DNA of 64,000 nucleotides from Ectocarpus siliculosus (taxonomy: Eukaryota; Sar; Phaeophyceae; Ectocarpales; Ectocarpaceae): assembly GCA_000310025.1 (NCBI GenBank), contig FN649758.1:4217534-4281533 (forward strand), in the 5' to 3' direction. The notes beneath the pieces were generated by a model. The model saw only the letters and a program-made list of their open reading frames with translations. It made no database searches and was not told the DNA's origin. Shown here piece after piece: positions 10,869 to 22,050 of the stretch. Position 1 is the stretch's first letter. Each line of letters begins with the position of its first letter. The translations under genes were made by a program, and so were the position numbers.

Positions 10869-11450
10869 TGTTGGAATACTCAATGTCAGTCATACGTACT
10901 GGTACTCAGTACTGCTGTAACACAGCACGTAGGTATGCTCCTGAGGAGTATTACCGGAATAGTCTTCGGTAGATTATACACACCGACGGGTTATATGTTG
11001 AACAATAGGAATATGGTACATCGGACCATTGTCCAGGATATTCTTGGATTGGTTCTATAGGTCGGATTAACCGACTGTTACCGTGACCGGTACGTTGCAA
11101 TAGTCCGTATGCGTGCATCTTTCCATGATAGCTTGGAGGCTCGCCCCCTGTGGTGCGTGCCCCCTCTCGATCACTCTCCTTCCTTTCTCTCTTCTTCCAA
11201 GGCCCTTGGCCTCTTCCAAGTCCTTCGGGACTCTTGCCAGTCCCAGGACTCCTCTTCTCTTCCTTACCTTTCGGCCACATAAGCGCCAATTCAAACCATC
11301 AATCTGGTCTATCTACAACACAACAAGTGTACTTTACAATCACTCTGTGAGCCTCTGCACACTGTAATTACACAGTGCCACATCCAGGGATACACCTGTC
11401 ACAAAGGTTACATCCCAACAGGTTAGAGCCTCGAGCTCTACATCCCAACA
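10869..11450 (+). repeat. Probable solo or 3' LTR of a copia-type retrotransposon
   Basis: The segment begins TGTTGGAATACTC directly after a polypurine run (GCGGGGGAG), and ends CATCCCAACA, so TGTTGG / CCAACA form the short inverted termini usual for LTRs. The ending ACATCCCAACA occurs twice (to 11420 and to 11450), so the exact 3' edge is uncertain. Length 550-580 bp fits an LTR. I found no partner LTR in the window and no convincing pol remnant, so the copia assignment rests on termini and the polypurine tract only. Confidence 0.5.
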
Positions 11451-12027
11451 TTCGGAATATATATATCAACGGTTTGGAGTTTAGGGTTAAGGGTTAGGGT
11501 TGGGGCAAGATGTTCCTTTTCTTCAGAATTCGGTTTTGCATTATGCACGGGTAGGATATAGGCGATGCTTCAGGGAAAAAAAGAAATGTGGATGGCCATG
11601 TTTCATCCCCTCCCTGCTGAATTTTGCTCCCGCAGTAATCTCAAGCGAACATTGTTAGTAAGGAACCGAGTGTGTCGATGTTTATCGCGTGCGGCCCATC
11701 TTGAACGGCCCCAACAGTTGTTTCTTCCGATTTTTTTTTCTTTGTAATCTTGAGTATTTCAGCTATCGGTAGAGCGCCCCTCTCACTTGTTCGTATTTTG
11801 TCTTTGGTGCTCACCGAAAGGAAAGCGCGTTAGGGTGGCAAAAATGAGACGCTAAGAGAGGCCAAAACGAATGGAAGAAATACTTTTTGGGAAACAAGCA
11901 AAAAATTTTCGGGAAAAACAGGTGTTCTTAAGCGGGGATCGCACTCCTGACTTCTTGTTTCCGCGCCATAGCGAGAAATGTTCTATCCGATCTCATGTCT
12001 CCATTTGAGGGAGTATGTCGGTAGCCT
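11451..12027. other. Spacer with a telomere-like tract and two tRNA-like fragments
   Basis: A degenerate TTAGGG tract lies at 11480-11505. On the plus strand near 11757-11800 a box-A-like CAGCTATCGGTAGAGCGC occurs; on the minus strand near 12010-11935 a box-A-like GATCGGATAGAAC is followed by a box-B-like GTGCGATCCCC. Neither folds into a proper tRNA as far as I can see, so they look like tRNA-derived debris. No protein gene is visible. Confidence 0.3.
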
Positions 12028-12600
12028 ATGATGGATGGGCTGTGTCCATCAGCTGCCCACGATGGCCACATCAAAGGCTGCCCGACAAAAGCGGCCCATT
12101 CCCCACCATTTCCTGCCTTGCCCATGAGCTGCCAACAATTCTCTGCCCTGGTGGGCTACCTATGATCTACCCAGGATAGGCTGGCCACAAACCGCCCATG
12201 GTGGACTGCTCATGAGCTGCCCACGATGGACAGCCCATGGTAGGCTGCCCATGTACGATAGGCTGGCTTCATCCGCCCATCGTGGGCTGCCCGTGAGCTG
12301 CCCATGCCCATCGTGGGCTGCCAATCGTGGGCTGCCCATAGCGGGCCACCCATGGTGGGCCCATGAGCTGCCCACGATGGGTTGCCCATGGTGGGTAGCC
12401 CACCATGACCATGGGCCCCCCGTCATGGGCCTTTTGGGCATGCCCATATGCCCATGGGCATGCCCAAAAGGCCCATATGGGTCACCCATGGGCATGGGGC
12501 ACCCATGAGGCACCCATGGGTCACCCATGGGCAACAAACGCCCCATGGGCCGCCCATGGGGCACCCATCGGGCACCCATGGGCCGTTCGGGCAAACTGTA
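12028..12600. repeat. CATG palindrome array, GCCCATGGGC flavour
   Basis: Dense degenerate repeats are built of GCCCATGGGC, CCCATGGTGGGC and GGGCTGCCCA. The array changes gradually from TGCCCATGGTGGG units on the left to nearly perfect CCCATGGGC runs on the right. It ends in GGGCAAACTGTAGAAAGTG followed by TGGGAGACCC. That same end, inverted, borders the array at 26755-26930. Reading frames across it are low complexity and not protein-like. Confidence 0.8.
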
Positions 12601-14157
12601 GAAAGTGTGGGAGACCCTGCCAAGCCAGTTCACCTCTCGCTGATAAACCCGGACTTGCTGTTAAACATGTTACGGTTAAACCGTAGCCGCTACTGTTCGT
12701 CGGAAGTATGCATGTGCGGATGCACGAGATGACAGCTAGCAGAATGTTTAGGCAAGGCCAAATATACTGCAGATTGTGGTCTTTCGGAAGCTTGGTGTTG
12801 TACCACTCACTGCCATTTGTTGAACAAGCGTGGCAAAATCATGCAGTACACCACTGTCGTCATATGTTGAACAAAGCGCGGCCAAAGGTGCACCGGAATG
12901 CTGTTGTCCCAATCTTACCAACACCATTTTTTTTAGCTTTTCAAGCGCCGAAATTCGTATTTGTTGGATTATGTATGAACGTACACAATGAATTGCCAAA
13001 AGAAACTGAAAGCACAAGTGGACAAATCAATATGTGCGCGTCGTAAGCTCTTTGCTACATAAGTATGTAGACTATATAATGTCCGCTGGTGGCCTGTCGT
13101 TCCATTCTCTTTGTACATGTACTGTACCAAACAATCGGGCTCGACAACGTTGATCAGGCTCTGGACGTCCACGCGTCCCACGACCGGGGTATCTCATGCA
13201 CGTACACACAGATCGTTGGTGGCGTACAGCAGAAAAGAACATAAGACTACATGTAGACGTAGGTTCGAAGCCGTGAGAAGTAAGTGTGCCTCGTCGTCAT
13301 GCTCCTTCCACGCTTGCTTTTTAGGGACTGCAATAAATTGTTGAACACAGCGAGCAATAAACTTGACGTACCGTACATTTGTGTGAACCTGACTGTGTAT
13401 GAGTGTGGCTTGTACTATAGGTATTGCCGTGGAACTAGAGTAACAGCAGCAGTAGCAACTTTTTGCACACACACGCACACACACCCCGTCCTCCACAGAG
13501 CAGCGAGAGGAAATATGCATAGATCCAGCAGAAAATAAGAGACATGCGCGTGTGTTCCGAGTTTTTTTGTCAAATGAACTTTTTGCCAACGCGATGCAAC
13601 CGGGCGCACATATGAACATCAGATCGCGACTTTGTGTGCCAGCCTGTCCGTGCGAAAATTTGGCTACAAAGTATCTGTGGCAGTGGACTGTGGGGCTCAC
13701 ACAGCGGATGTACAGTAATAGTACATTAGTAGAAAATCGTTTCGGGCACACATCACCCCGTTTGCCCCAGAATTGTGAATTTTTCACGAGAAGCTGAAGA
13801 AGAGAAATGTTCGATCGGAATATCTGGCACAATTTTTGGGAGAGATGTTTTCCCATCACTTTTGTTCGCACGCTCATTGTAAATGGTAGAGCTGTTGCAC
13901 AGCAGTCCCCAACGCACGATGGTGTAGGAAGTTCTGATGATGTACCATTTCGTACACAATAAGTACATAAGAGGCACAGTACAGTAGTACTGTAGACACT
14001 GTGTTGCCTGGTTTGCTATGCGTACATAGATTGTTCCGAGTTCTGGGTTCTGTGATAACTTCAAGTTCCTAACAAATACACCGATAGACATTTTCACCTC
14101 TTCGCTTTACCCTCCACACCTTATTGAATGTGTCGTAAGTACCAGACCAGAGCCTAC
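12601..14157. other. Sequence without a recognisable gene
   Basis: This region begins with the array flank motif and continues AT-richer, with short open frames only. Later exons of the minus-strand gene that starts at 14451 should lie here, but I cannot pick them out with confidence. A (CA)n-like tract lies near 13467-13485. Confidence 0.4.
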
Positions 14158-14451
14158 CTGATCAACGACGCCGTTGAACGTGACGTCAGGCTCGACAGTC
14201 AGCTCCCCGAGAACCTTCAGCGAGAAGTTCCCGAATTTCACTGCAGGAACTGTCGCCCTGAGGACCATGGCGTTGCGAACACGGAAGCGGGTGTACTCAT
14301 CGCAGGCGAAGGTGCTGGTGTCAATAGTAAGGCCGGTAACCTGGGTATCGTCGACGTCCGCAAGGTTAGCACACGTGGTGACGGTGTACTCGACCGCCGC
14401 AGCTGGCGCTGCCAGGAGACTGGTGATGGCCGCGAGAGAGGCAGGCTTCAT
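14158..14451 (-). CDS. First exon of a gene for a secreted protein of unknown function
   Basis: Start is taken at the ATG at 14451-14449, because it gives a typical signal peptide: MKPASLAAITSLLAAPAAAV, with likely cleavage after an Ala-rich stretch. The longer upstream frame lacks such a start. The exon is exactly 98 codons and ends on ...VVDQ at a GTAGGC donor in phase 0. The mature part has Cys residues in YTVTTCANL and FACDEY and a conserved-looking LGELTVEPDVTF. A damaged paralogue at 37369-37675 keeps the same donor position and most of FRVRNAM..ATVP..FGNFS, which supports real coding. I do not recognise the family; the regular beta-strand-like text could suit an extracellular repeat protein. 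Downstream exons (below 14157) are not identified. Confidence 0.65.
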
Positions 14452-15899
14452 TTTTCTATGTTGTGCCCAAGGTGAAAGAGAAGGAAAAAAAGTGTTCGTA
14501 AGCAGTGGGCGGTGGGCTGGACTTTGGCAGCGTGTTGTTTGCCACAAATTGTTGGAAGCAGAGATATCCCGCGGCAGCCTCGCCAAAAATAAGTTGCCTT
14601 GCTCATGCAGCTCTGCCTCGAATCCGAGGTCCGCTATGCTTTGATCCTTCGAATGAGGGGATTGAAAGCATTATTTCCGAACAAACAAGGCTGCCGCCGG
14701 TGGCTAATTTGGCGGCTTGATTGGTGCCACGCATACGTTCCGCTCGCTCGGCACGGATATCGGAAAGCGATTGAAGTCATCGCACGCGCGTCGGAGTTTA
14801 AGCCCCGGGGGTGTGCGTCGAATGTAGGATGTATACACTGTGGTTGTACTGCTTTATGTAGCGTACCGGGGAGATGATGCATTGGCGGGCGAGACCCTCG
14901 TTCTTGAGATGCTGGTGAGCTTCTCTGGCTGCTGCGGCGCTGTCGTGAACGTGCACGATTGCGGCGCCGTGGACAAAGACATCTCCCGTAACAATATTTA
15001 TTTTGAATATACATATTGAATAGATATGGCACTTTGTCGGTCACAGGGGTTCGGGTTGTGTATGTGTGATATTATCCTATTCTGCTGGAACACGTGGAAT
15101 GAATGCAATAGGATTCTTATCAGATCTCTGCAGCACTGCTCGTGCTTAATATTGCTTACGTATGTACTTTATGTATGTATGTGTACACGAAAAACTCTCT
15201 GCTGTTAATAATGCAGGGTGATGACCCTTGAGATTCATATTTTCCCGAAAGTCTGCACCATTACGAGTGACGGAGAGCGCGCATGAATACACATGGTCGC
15301 ACTGCTGCCCTATGCAGGATGCTTGGCACCGTGCGCGCATTCGTCGCATCATGACTTGTTGGTTATCGGTCGCGTTGACAACTCACTCAGCCCACACGCA
15401 CACGTTCATGGACTACACCACACCTGCAGTGGATGCCGTTGGTTGTTGCCAAGCGGACAATGAGATTCATTCCTTTCCGAAACCGGTCGACAAGGTGGAG
15501 AGGAGGGAAACAGCGCACATGGTCCCACACTCTTGTGCGCGTATGCTACTGCGCTCGGGGGGTGACACTTGCGGCGAGGGATCACGAATCGCTAACCCTA
15601 CCGAGGCATCCTCCAGATATCACGAGACTTGCGCCGTAAGGCGATATCGGGTCTGTTGGTCGCTGTCAAGACCAGACTCTTGGCATTCGACTTTTTCCAA
15701 AGTTTGCTCGAGAAGAAAAAAAGAGCGATGAAAAGCGATGAAGAGAAATGGAGACAGGAAGACGCGTCGGGGAACCGGTCAAGGTGAAGACGAGAGAGTA
15801 CACCACAAAACAGAGCGTATGGTCGCATATGGCTGCAATCTTGTGGCGTATGCTACACATCAAAACCATCTCTCCTTCCGCAAACCAACCAGTCATACA
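14452..15899. other. Intergenic DNA with three degenerate repeat units
   Basis: Three related segments of roughly 85-95 bp occur at about 15221-15315, 15463-15556 and 15776-15858. Each runs from a GAGATTCAT or GAGAGTACAC-like start through (A)CACATGGTC(C/G)CA to a TGTGGCGTATGCT-like end. They are spaced 240-310 bp apart. No protein gene is recognised. Confidence 0.4.
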
Positions 15900-16861
15900 C
15901 ACTATCGTTATTCGTGTCCATGGGTACCCATGGGTACCCATGGGTACCCATGGGTACCCACGCCCCATGGATACCCATGGTACCCATGGGTACCCGCGGC
16001 CACCCACGGCCCACGGGGGACCATAATGGATTTCATCACCACGGGGATCACAACGGGTACTAAGATTAAGCGTACTCTATAACATCGATTAGGCGGGGTC
16101 GACGAAGGCGCGGCCGCAGCGAGCTGGTACACCCAAGGTTCCGTGGGAGGCTCACAGCACAGCAGTTAGTGAGCCCAGCATTATTCCAACTCGGCGCACG
16201 AATGTAAAGAAAGAGAGGAAGGTATCTAAAGCCGAATAAAAACAACTGAACTGGCTTGGTGTGGGCGTGGAGGAAAACGCGTCAGTGTGCCCTCACCCAG
16301 ATCCACGGCGCTAGGCTCACCCAGATCCACGGCGCGACGCTGAGGGCGTTGTCGCATCTCCCGTGTTTCGTACAGTGCACGCGCACGCCGAGGCCTTGGG
16401 CAGGTCTCTTCATCATACTTACTTGTTGCAGATTTAAAAGCTACGGTGGGTTTAGTTATTTTCAAAGCTCCAAGACGTTTCGCCTTTCCTTAGTCGGGAC
16501 GAATAGGTCCCGTGGTGATCATCATGAATACCTGTCGGCACCCGTAGGGTGCTACACCACCGATACCATTGGATCGATACCCACGGTTAACACCACGGGT
16601 GCCTGTGGCTACCCACGGCGACGACCATGGGCTAGCGTTAGGCATCATCAGTTTGGGTGCCCATGGGTCACCATGTGTGTGACCATGGGTCACCATGAGT
16701 ACCCACGGGCAATACCCATGGGTACCCATGGGTACTCATGGGTACCCATGGGCACCCATAGGCATTGCCCGTGGGAACCCATGGGTACCCACGGGCATTC
16801 CCTGTGGGAACCCATGGGTACCCATGGGCATTGCCCATGGTGCCCATGGGTACCCACGGGG
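15900..16861 (+). repeat. CATG-ended element, copy 1
   Basis: Left end CACTATCGTTATTCGTG, then an array of CCATGGGTACCC palindromes (15917-16020), a 540-bp unique body with no long open frame, then a second array (16560-16861) of CCCATGGGTACC and GGGCATTGCCC units. The copy at 55168-56004 is the same structure in inverted orientation: body and both arrays align by eye, including CTCGCTGCGGCCGCGCC and CGTCGACCCCG(A/C)CTAAT. A short array at 25344-25500 carries the same left-end motif. Two occurrences with matching ends suggest a mobile or amplified unit. Confidence 0.7.
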
Positions 16862-17976
16862 TAATTTCACTTGGTTATGGCGCGAATGTATCAAACATCT
16901 GCACCGAGACAAAGGAATAAACGGAAAACCACGACGCAATGAAGAGGGCCGCGGGGCGGGAAAGCTTCGGGTATGGTTTGAAACCCTTTTGTCACCTGAA
17001 CGGGCACGCACGAATGCGTGTTTACTACCTCGGGGAGAGATAAAGTATGGAACAGAACGCCATTTGGCCTGCGGGTTCGCTTCGGCGACGATTTGAAACC
17101 CGGTATGTCGTGACCATCTCGCGTCCACGTGGTTGAAACCCTCTTACGCTTCTTGGGGCGGGGTCGCTTCTGCCACGACTTGAATCCCTTACCCCTTGCT
17201 GTATATGCCCCATTTTCGGAACTATTCGGCTCTGTCCTGAAAAACCACGAAGGAAATACTAACATACGCTGACGCCACAAAAAACGATGTTGTGAAAAAA
17301 TATATGAAGCCAAACACAGCACCATAGAAAATCCACGCTCGACACCTTCACCACGAACTCCCCATCGGGCATCGTGAAATATCGTCGTTACACGGTGTAC
17401 GACGCAACAAGGAAAAAAGATTTCGTCGGAACCAAGATATTGACAAGAAGTCGGAATCACGATGTTGACATACGCACGGCACATATCGTCCCGAGAACAG
17501 ACAACACCCCCGCCAGGAAGGAAACCCATACCGCGAAACGTTGGCAATTTACAATGTCAACCGTGCAATGGGACAAAAAAAACAACGACAACAACGGCAA
17601 CCCATTCTAGTAAACCCACTGTAGTAGGAAACGTCGCCGATCAAAGTGACATGACGCAGCTAGATAAGAGGAAGCAACCTAAACGGCTCGAATGTACGTA
17701 AAGCAGCCCCATTAGGCAGCGCGAATGGTGTAACCATAAACAAGTGCATCCTTCAGCCCATCACCCCAGGACATCTGTGGGGGTGGAATTCCACTCTGAT
17801 AGGTAGAGAGCACCAGGGAACTCGGATCGGTAGGAATGTTGGCCCGCTCTCGACACACCGTAGGAGGACGAAAAAGATGGCAACGGGAGCTGTGCGGTTC
17901 CTGACGTCTTCAACCTGCCGTTCCGGAAGTATGTGTTGTACGTGCTTCACTAACGGTCAAAGGTCGGGTGCTGGGA
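16862..17976. other. Sequence without a recognisable gene
   Basis: The region has short open frames on both strands and no recognised domain. It separates the CATG-ended element from the end of the KDZ transposase remnant. Confidence 0.4.
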
Positions 17977-20900
17977 CTACAGCTTTTTGGTGAGCAGAAG
18001 CTCGTTCTTGAAGCAGATGTTGTTCTCCAAGACGAAACGGTTCAGCACCTTTGGCATGCGCATGAGGACATGTCGAAACCCTGGTCAACAAGAAAGGCAT
18101 GCGTTTCAGAACCAGTGAGGGTAGTTAACGTAGTTGGAGGTACTTAGCCTTAATGGATGAAACAGCACGGATTACGAGTGAGACAGCGAGGAGAAGACAT
18201 CAACGGGGGGCTGTAATGACGGTGTTAACCAGAAACTGCTATTGGTTCGACGCAGGGTGTATCTGACGCACGCTTAGGTACCCGTTGTTGGACTCGGCAA
18301 TGGAGGAGTTCCAGTAGAACTTGGGTGGGTCTTGCTGCAAGTTCCACAGAAAAAGGTTGTTGTAGTCGTTTGGGTTGTTGAGGATAGACAACGCAAGCTC
18401 CGTATGGCCCCGATAATGGTACCTGCCGGCGTCCACAGTAACGATATGCGCACAACACGGGTATTGGGTACGGCAGGGGTATGTGTTCGACGACGGCACT
18501 TCATTCCAAGTTGGAGTTTGGACACACTGTACACGTCACCCCCAACGCCCCGCAAACTACAACTTAGAACGCCCAATCTCCTGCTGTGAGTAACTTACTT
18601 ACAGGGAGCACGCCCTACTTTAGGCCGAGGTGTACGTAGTCTCTCGTTGAATTGCCCCGGGTGCTTTGGAAACACAGGCCCACGTGTCACGTACCGGTCG
18701 ACGATCAGCATCGTTCCAACCCAGGACAGATCCCCTCGGCCGCTCATGTAGCGGTCCAGAACGCAGGCCTTGTCGTAAAAGAGGATGGTCGGGCGTCGAT
18801 CCTCATCGGGAAAAATATGTTTCAGGGCCGCGTCCACATCGGCACATCCTTCCGCCTCCAAGAGGGGCACTATCCCGCAGATGATCCCGCAAGACCAGCT
18901 CGCGGAGACTCCCCCAGCTGCTCTTCCTTCCTAGAATTGCACGGAGCATCCTCATGTCCTCAGGCTATGTTGTCGGCACACACACGCACGCAGTGACAAG
19001 GGAGCTAGGGGTTTGTGATGGTGCCGATCAACGCGGCTTAAGTCCGGCTGCTCTCATGCGCGCCAGATTCGTTATGATACATTCGATACCGCCACGTTCA
19101 AAATAGGTTAAACCCGAAGCCTGCGGTGTCAGGTGGGCTTCAATCGCAGGCCCTCCTACAGTGTATTCTTGGAGTAAATGGTGATGTACACCCTCAACTG
19201 ATGTTGGTGTGTGGACCTTCTGTCTCAATTCCATGCGGTGTGACAAAAAACGTTCTCGTCGTCTGCCGGGCGCGTTCCGTCCTCGCCTGAGAACCCATGT
19301 CGGAGGGTTCATCCCGGCCGGAACGCGTCTATTGTCCTGTAGCTGTGGTGAGGTTAGGAGTAGAGTGTAGGGTAAAATAGCTTGCACTGTTGAAGGAAAT
19401 ACGTAGAGGTGGATATTTCTCGCCCGTGAAGCAGAGGGGCAGTCGATGCAAAAGCCACGGCGCTTGTGCGATAGTTTTTAGATTGGAACGTGCACACATC
19501 ACGTACGGGAGTACCTCTAACAGTTGTTCTTGCTGAAGCAAAACCGGCACCCCTATCGGTGCGGTTTTCCAAAAAAACTTCCAAAAATAAAGAACGCGAG
19601 GGGAAAGGAGTAACAGTTATTGGGGTTCTGTAAAACGGGCCAGATGAAGGAGGAGGACCCCAAGCAGCCCTCCCTGTACCTTCGAAGAAGTCCAGAGCCT
19701 CCCCTTTAAGAACTCATCTTTTGACTCACGACGAAACAGGTAGTTGAGAAGCCCTCCCGAACCCTCTGGTGATGTAAAGACGATCATGTCGGTAACCAAT
19801 CACAGAGTATGCCACCGCCGCGATGGTTGTTTATGCAGAAACCCCACATCAAAAACGCTTCGTCGTAAATTGCTGTTTCGTCCTAAAGGCGGGTGGACGT
19901 AGCATGCGTTGATTCTACGACACCTCCTGGTCCAAGAAGCGCGCTCGCTGTGCAGCAGTCCACGTAACCTCCCGGTTCCTTCTGTTGAACTCGTCCTCCT
20001 GTGCCTGGTGTGCTGTGCACGTTAGCCTGTTGTCCTCGCGATTGTTTCCGCAGGGCGGTTGTGCGACCCAGAACGCGCATTTGTGCCCGTGTACAGCAGC
20101 GTGGTTCTCGCAGTATCTGCCATTCAAAGATCACAAAAGATCACGAAAAGACCTCGGCGTATCTTGAATATTGTTGCCTTCCTACGATACGCAGTTTGTG
20201 TTGGTTGTCGTTTGACTGGTCTCGCAGTGTATGGAAGACGTAGCTGGTTACGTTATGCATGCTGTTGGTGAGCCCCTGTGCCACGAAAACCTCAGCCATC
20301 GATCTAGCGTTGTACAAGCGGCACGCCTTACATCCCAGAAAGCTAATCGACGCGCAGCTGCCATCGTTTTTCCTCGTACCGATACGTCGATTAACGCGTG
20401 TCTCAGCAAGCGTCATGAACTTGGGCATGACGCTTCCATTCAGGTAGCTTTAGCGACACATGTTGGACGTTGGTTGTGGTGATGATGCACGAATACGTGC
20501 AGCCTAGCGGCAAGGGCTTGGGACAGGGCTTCGGACGAGGGTTAGCTACTAGGGAATCGTGCTCAACCGTGTCTTCGCTCGACACTAAGTTGCAACGTAC
20601 CTCTGCGTGGAATGTAGCCCTTCAATGTCACGGTCACACTTGTAGAAAGAGCACTGGCTTGTGAAGGCGCGGGACGTTTGAAGGAGAGGGTAGTGTCGAG
20701 TTTTATTTTGTGGGATCAACAGGCGTTACAAACGACGTTGATGGTTGGTCTGTGCGTGAGCTGGGCAAACAGGGAAAATTCCGGGAACCATGCGACAACA
20801 AAGGAGTGTGTGTACGGGGACGTTCAAGTGACACTTAGCGCCCCCACCCACGGCGCCTCGAAAGGCAGGTCCATGCGAAACACACGGCAGCGCCAACTAA

Positions 20901-21644
20901 CGGCGAGAACATCGAAATGCGCCTAACAAAGTCCCGGCAATACGCATCATTTAAGAATAATATCATCTACCCGCCGCTGTGCAACGTTCTTGGCAGTGTT
21001 TGGAGCGGACGAACCCAAACCGCCACGAGCGGAAGGTATCCATAGCGGCGACGAATTATGAGACTGTTTTGCGACACAAGAATAAAACGAGCCAAGAGTA
21101 AGGCATTCTCCGCCGAAAAAAAACACTTGCAGACCTTGAAGTATCGCGTGGACGTATTGCCGTCTATCGCGGCCGCCTGCGTCCAGAAGTCCTGTCCCTC
21201 TATGGGAGTGTACTTCCGGCACTGATCACAAGCGTGATCTACCCACGGGGAGTCTCTCCAGTACCTGTCGTTGAGCTCCTCCTCGACACGACGTAGCCCC
21301 GCCCAATGATTGCATCCTGACTGCTCACCTCTCTCATCAAACACATCGACAGCCTTGGGATCCCTTGGCTTGAGTGCCTGGCCCGGCAATGCGTACCACT
21401 TGTTGTGTGGACCTTGCACGCAATCAAAACGGAGAAAGTTTGAGTAACGGCAAGCAAGACGAAGAACTTGAGTCAGCTGCCAGCACGATAGCTGAAGGCG
21501 ACTCGCCATCGGTTGTCGGTTCTGTGTGAATAGCCCTCCGTGCTGTTGAGGACGCGGGTCGTTCGAGTAACCGCTAAGGCTTGTCAAACATCTCCCACCC
21601 CCGGTAGGTGTCCCACCCCTTGCGTAATGACAGAGGAAAGACAA
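17977..21644 (-). pseudogene. KDZ (Kyakuja-Dileera-Zisupton) transposase gene, decayed or intron-split
   Basis: Pieces on the minus strand follow the KDZ order. First (21644-21100): VDHACDQCRKYTP followed after a gap by DGNTSTRYFKVC, matching the family's CDxC ... DG motif. Second (20124-19918): RYCENHAAVHGHKC, PPCGN, LTCTAHQAQE, the cysteine-rich block. Third (18830-18620): PTILFYDKACVLDRY and LIVDRYV, matching the YDxAC ... VDR block. Fourth (18430-18250): FYWNSSIAESNNGYL, like the NSxxxEQxNS block. Last (18080-17977): KVLNRFVLENNICFKNELLL then a stop. The pieces sit in different frames with 700-1000 bp between them; at least one junction has an AG acceptor before RYCENH. It could be an intron-containing gene or a corpse. 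KDZ elements are DNA transposons known from fungi, animals and stramenopiles. Confidence 0.6.
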
Positions 21645-22050
21645 GAAGAAACAAACGATTGACTACTGCCAAATAAAAGGCTCGCACGCATGTCCCCTGC
21701 CAGGGCTCCCTTATCCTTCCTACGAGAAGTTACTGTTGACCTGTACGCGGTCGGATTGGGGATTGGGTACTAAGTTTTGTTCGCCGTCGATGGAAAATGT
21801 ATTCCAATGCGGGGAGAGGTCTGCTGTGTTGTCACAACAGAATTCAACATGTTGCAGTAAGGGGACAACGCAACTTTCTTACCGACATCATTTGCGGCCT
21901 TAAGCACGGCGTATATCTCTTAGCACTGCAGGAGCTCTGAACCCAGGAGGCGCAACTCCTGGCCGCCGACGACGTCCGCGGCGGCCGTGTTGGAGTGCAG
22001 TCCAGCGTAGGAGTTGAAGCCCGCCCTGTCAGATATACAACATAGCAGCG
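21645..22050. other. Spacer between the KDZ remnant and the FNIP pseudogene
   Basis: About 400 bp lie between the two divergently oriented genes. I see no open frame of note. Any promoters would lie here. Confidence 0.4.

Noticed and set aside
10440-10883. 147-codon minus-strand frame next to the LTR
   Set aside because: It runs into the LTR end, matches no gag or pol, and the polypurine tract places the internal region on the other reading direction.
12160-12732. Open frames across the CATG array rich in Met-Gly-His-Pro
   Set aside because: Frames exist on both strands because the array is self-complementary; there is no sign of selection.
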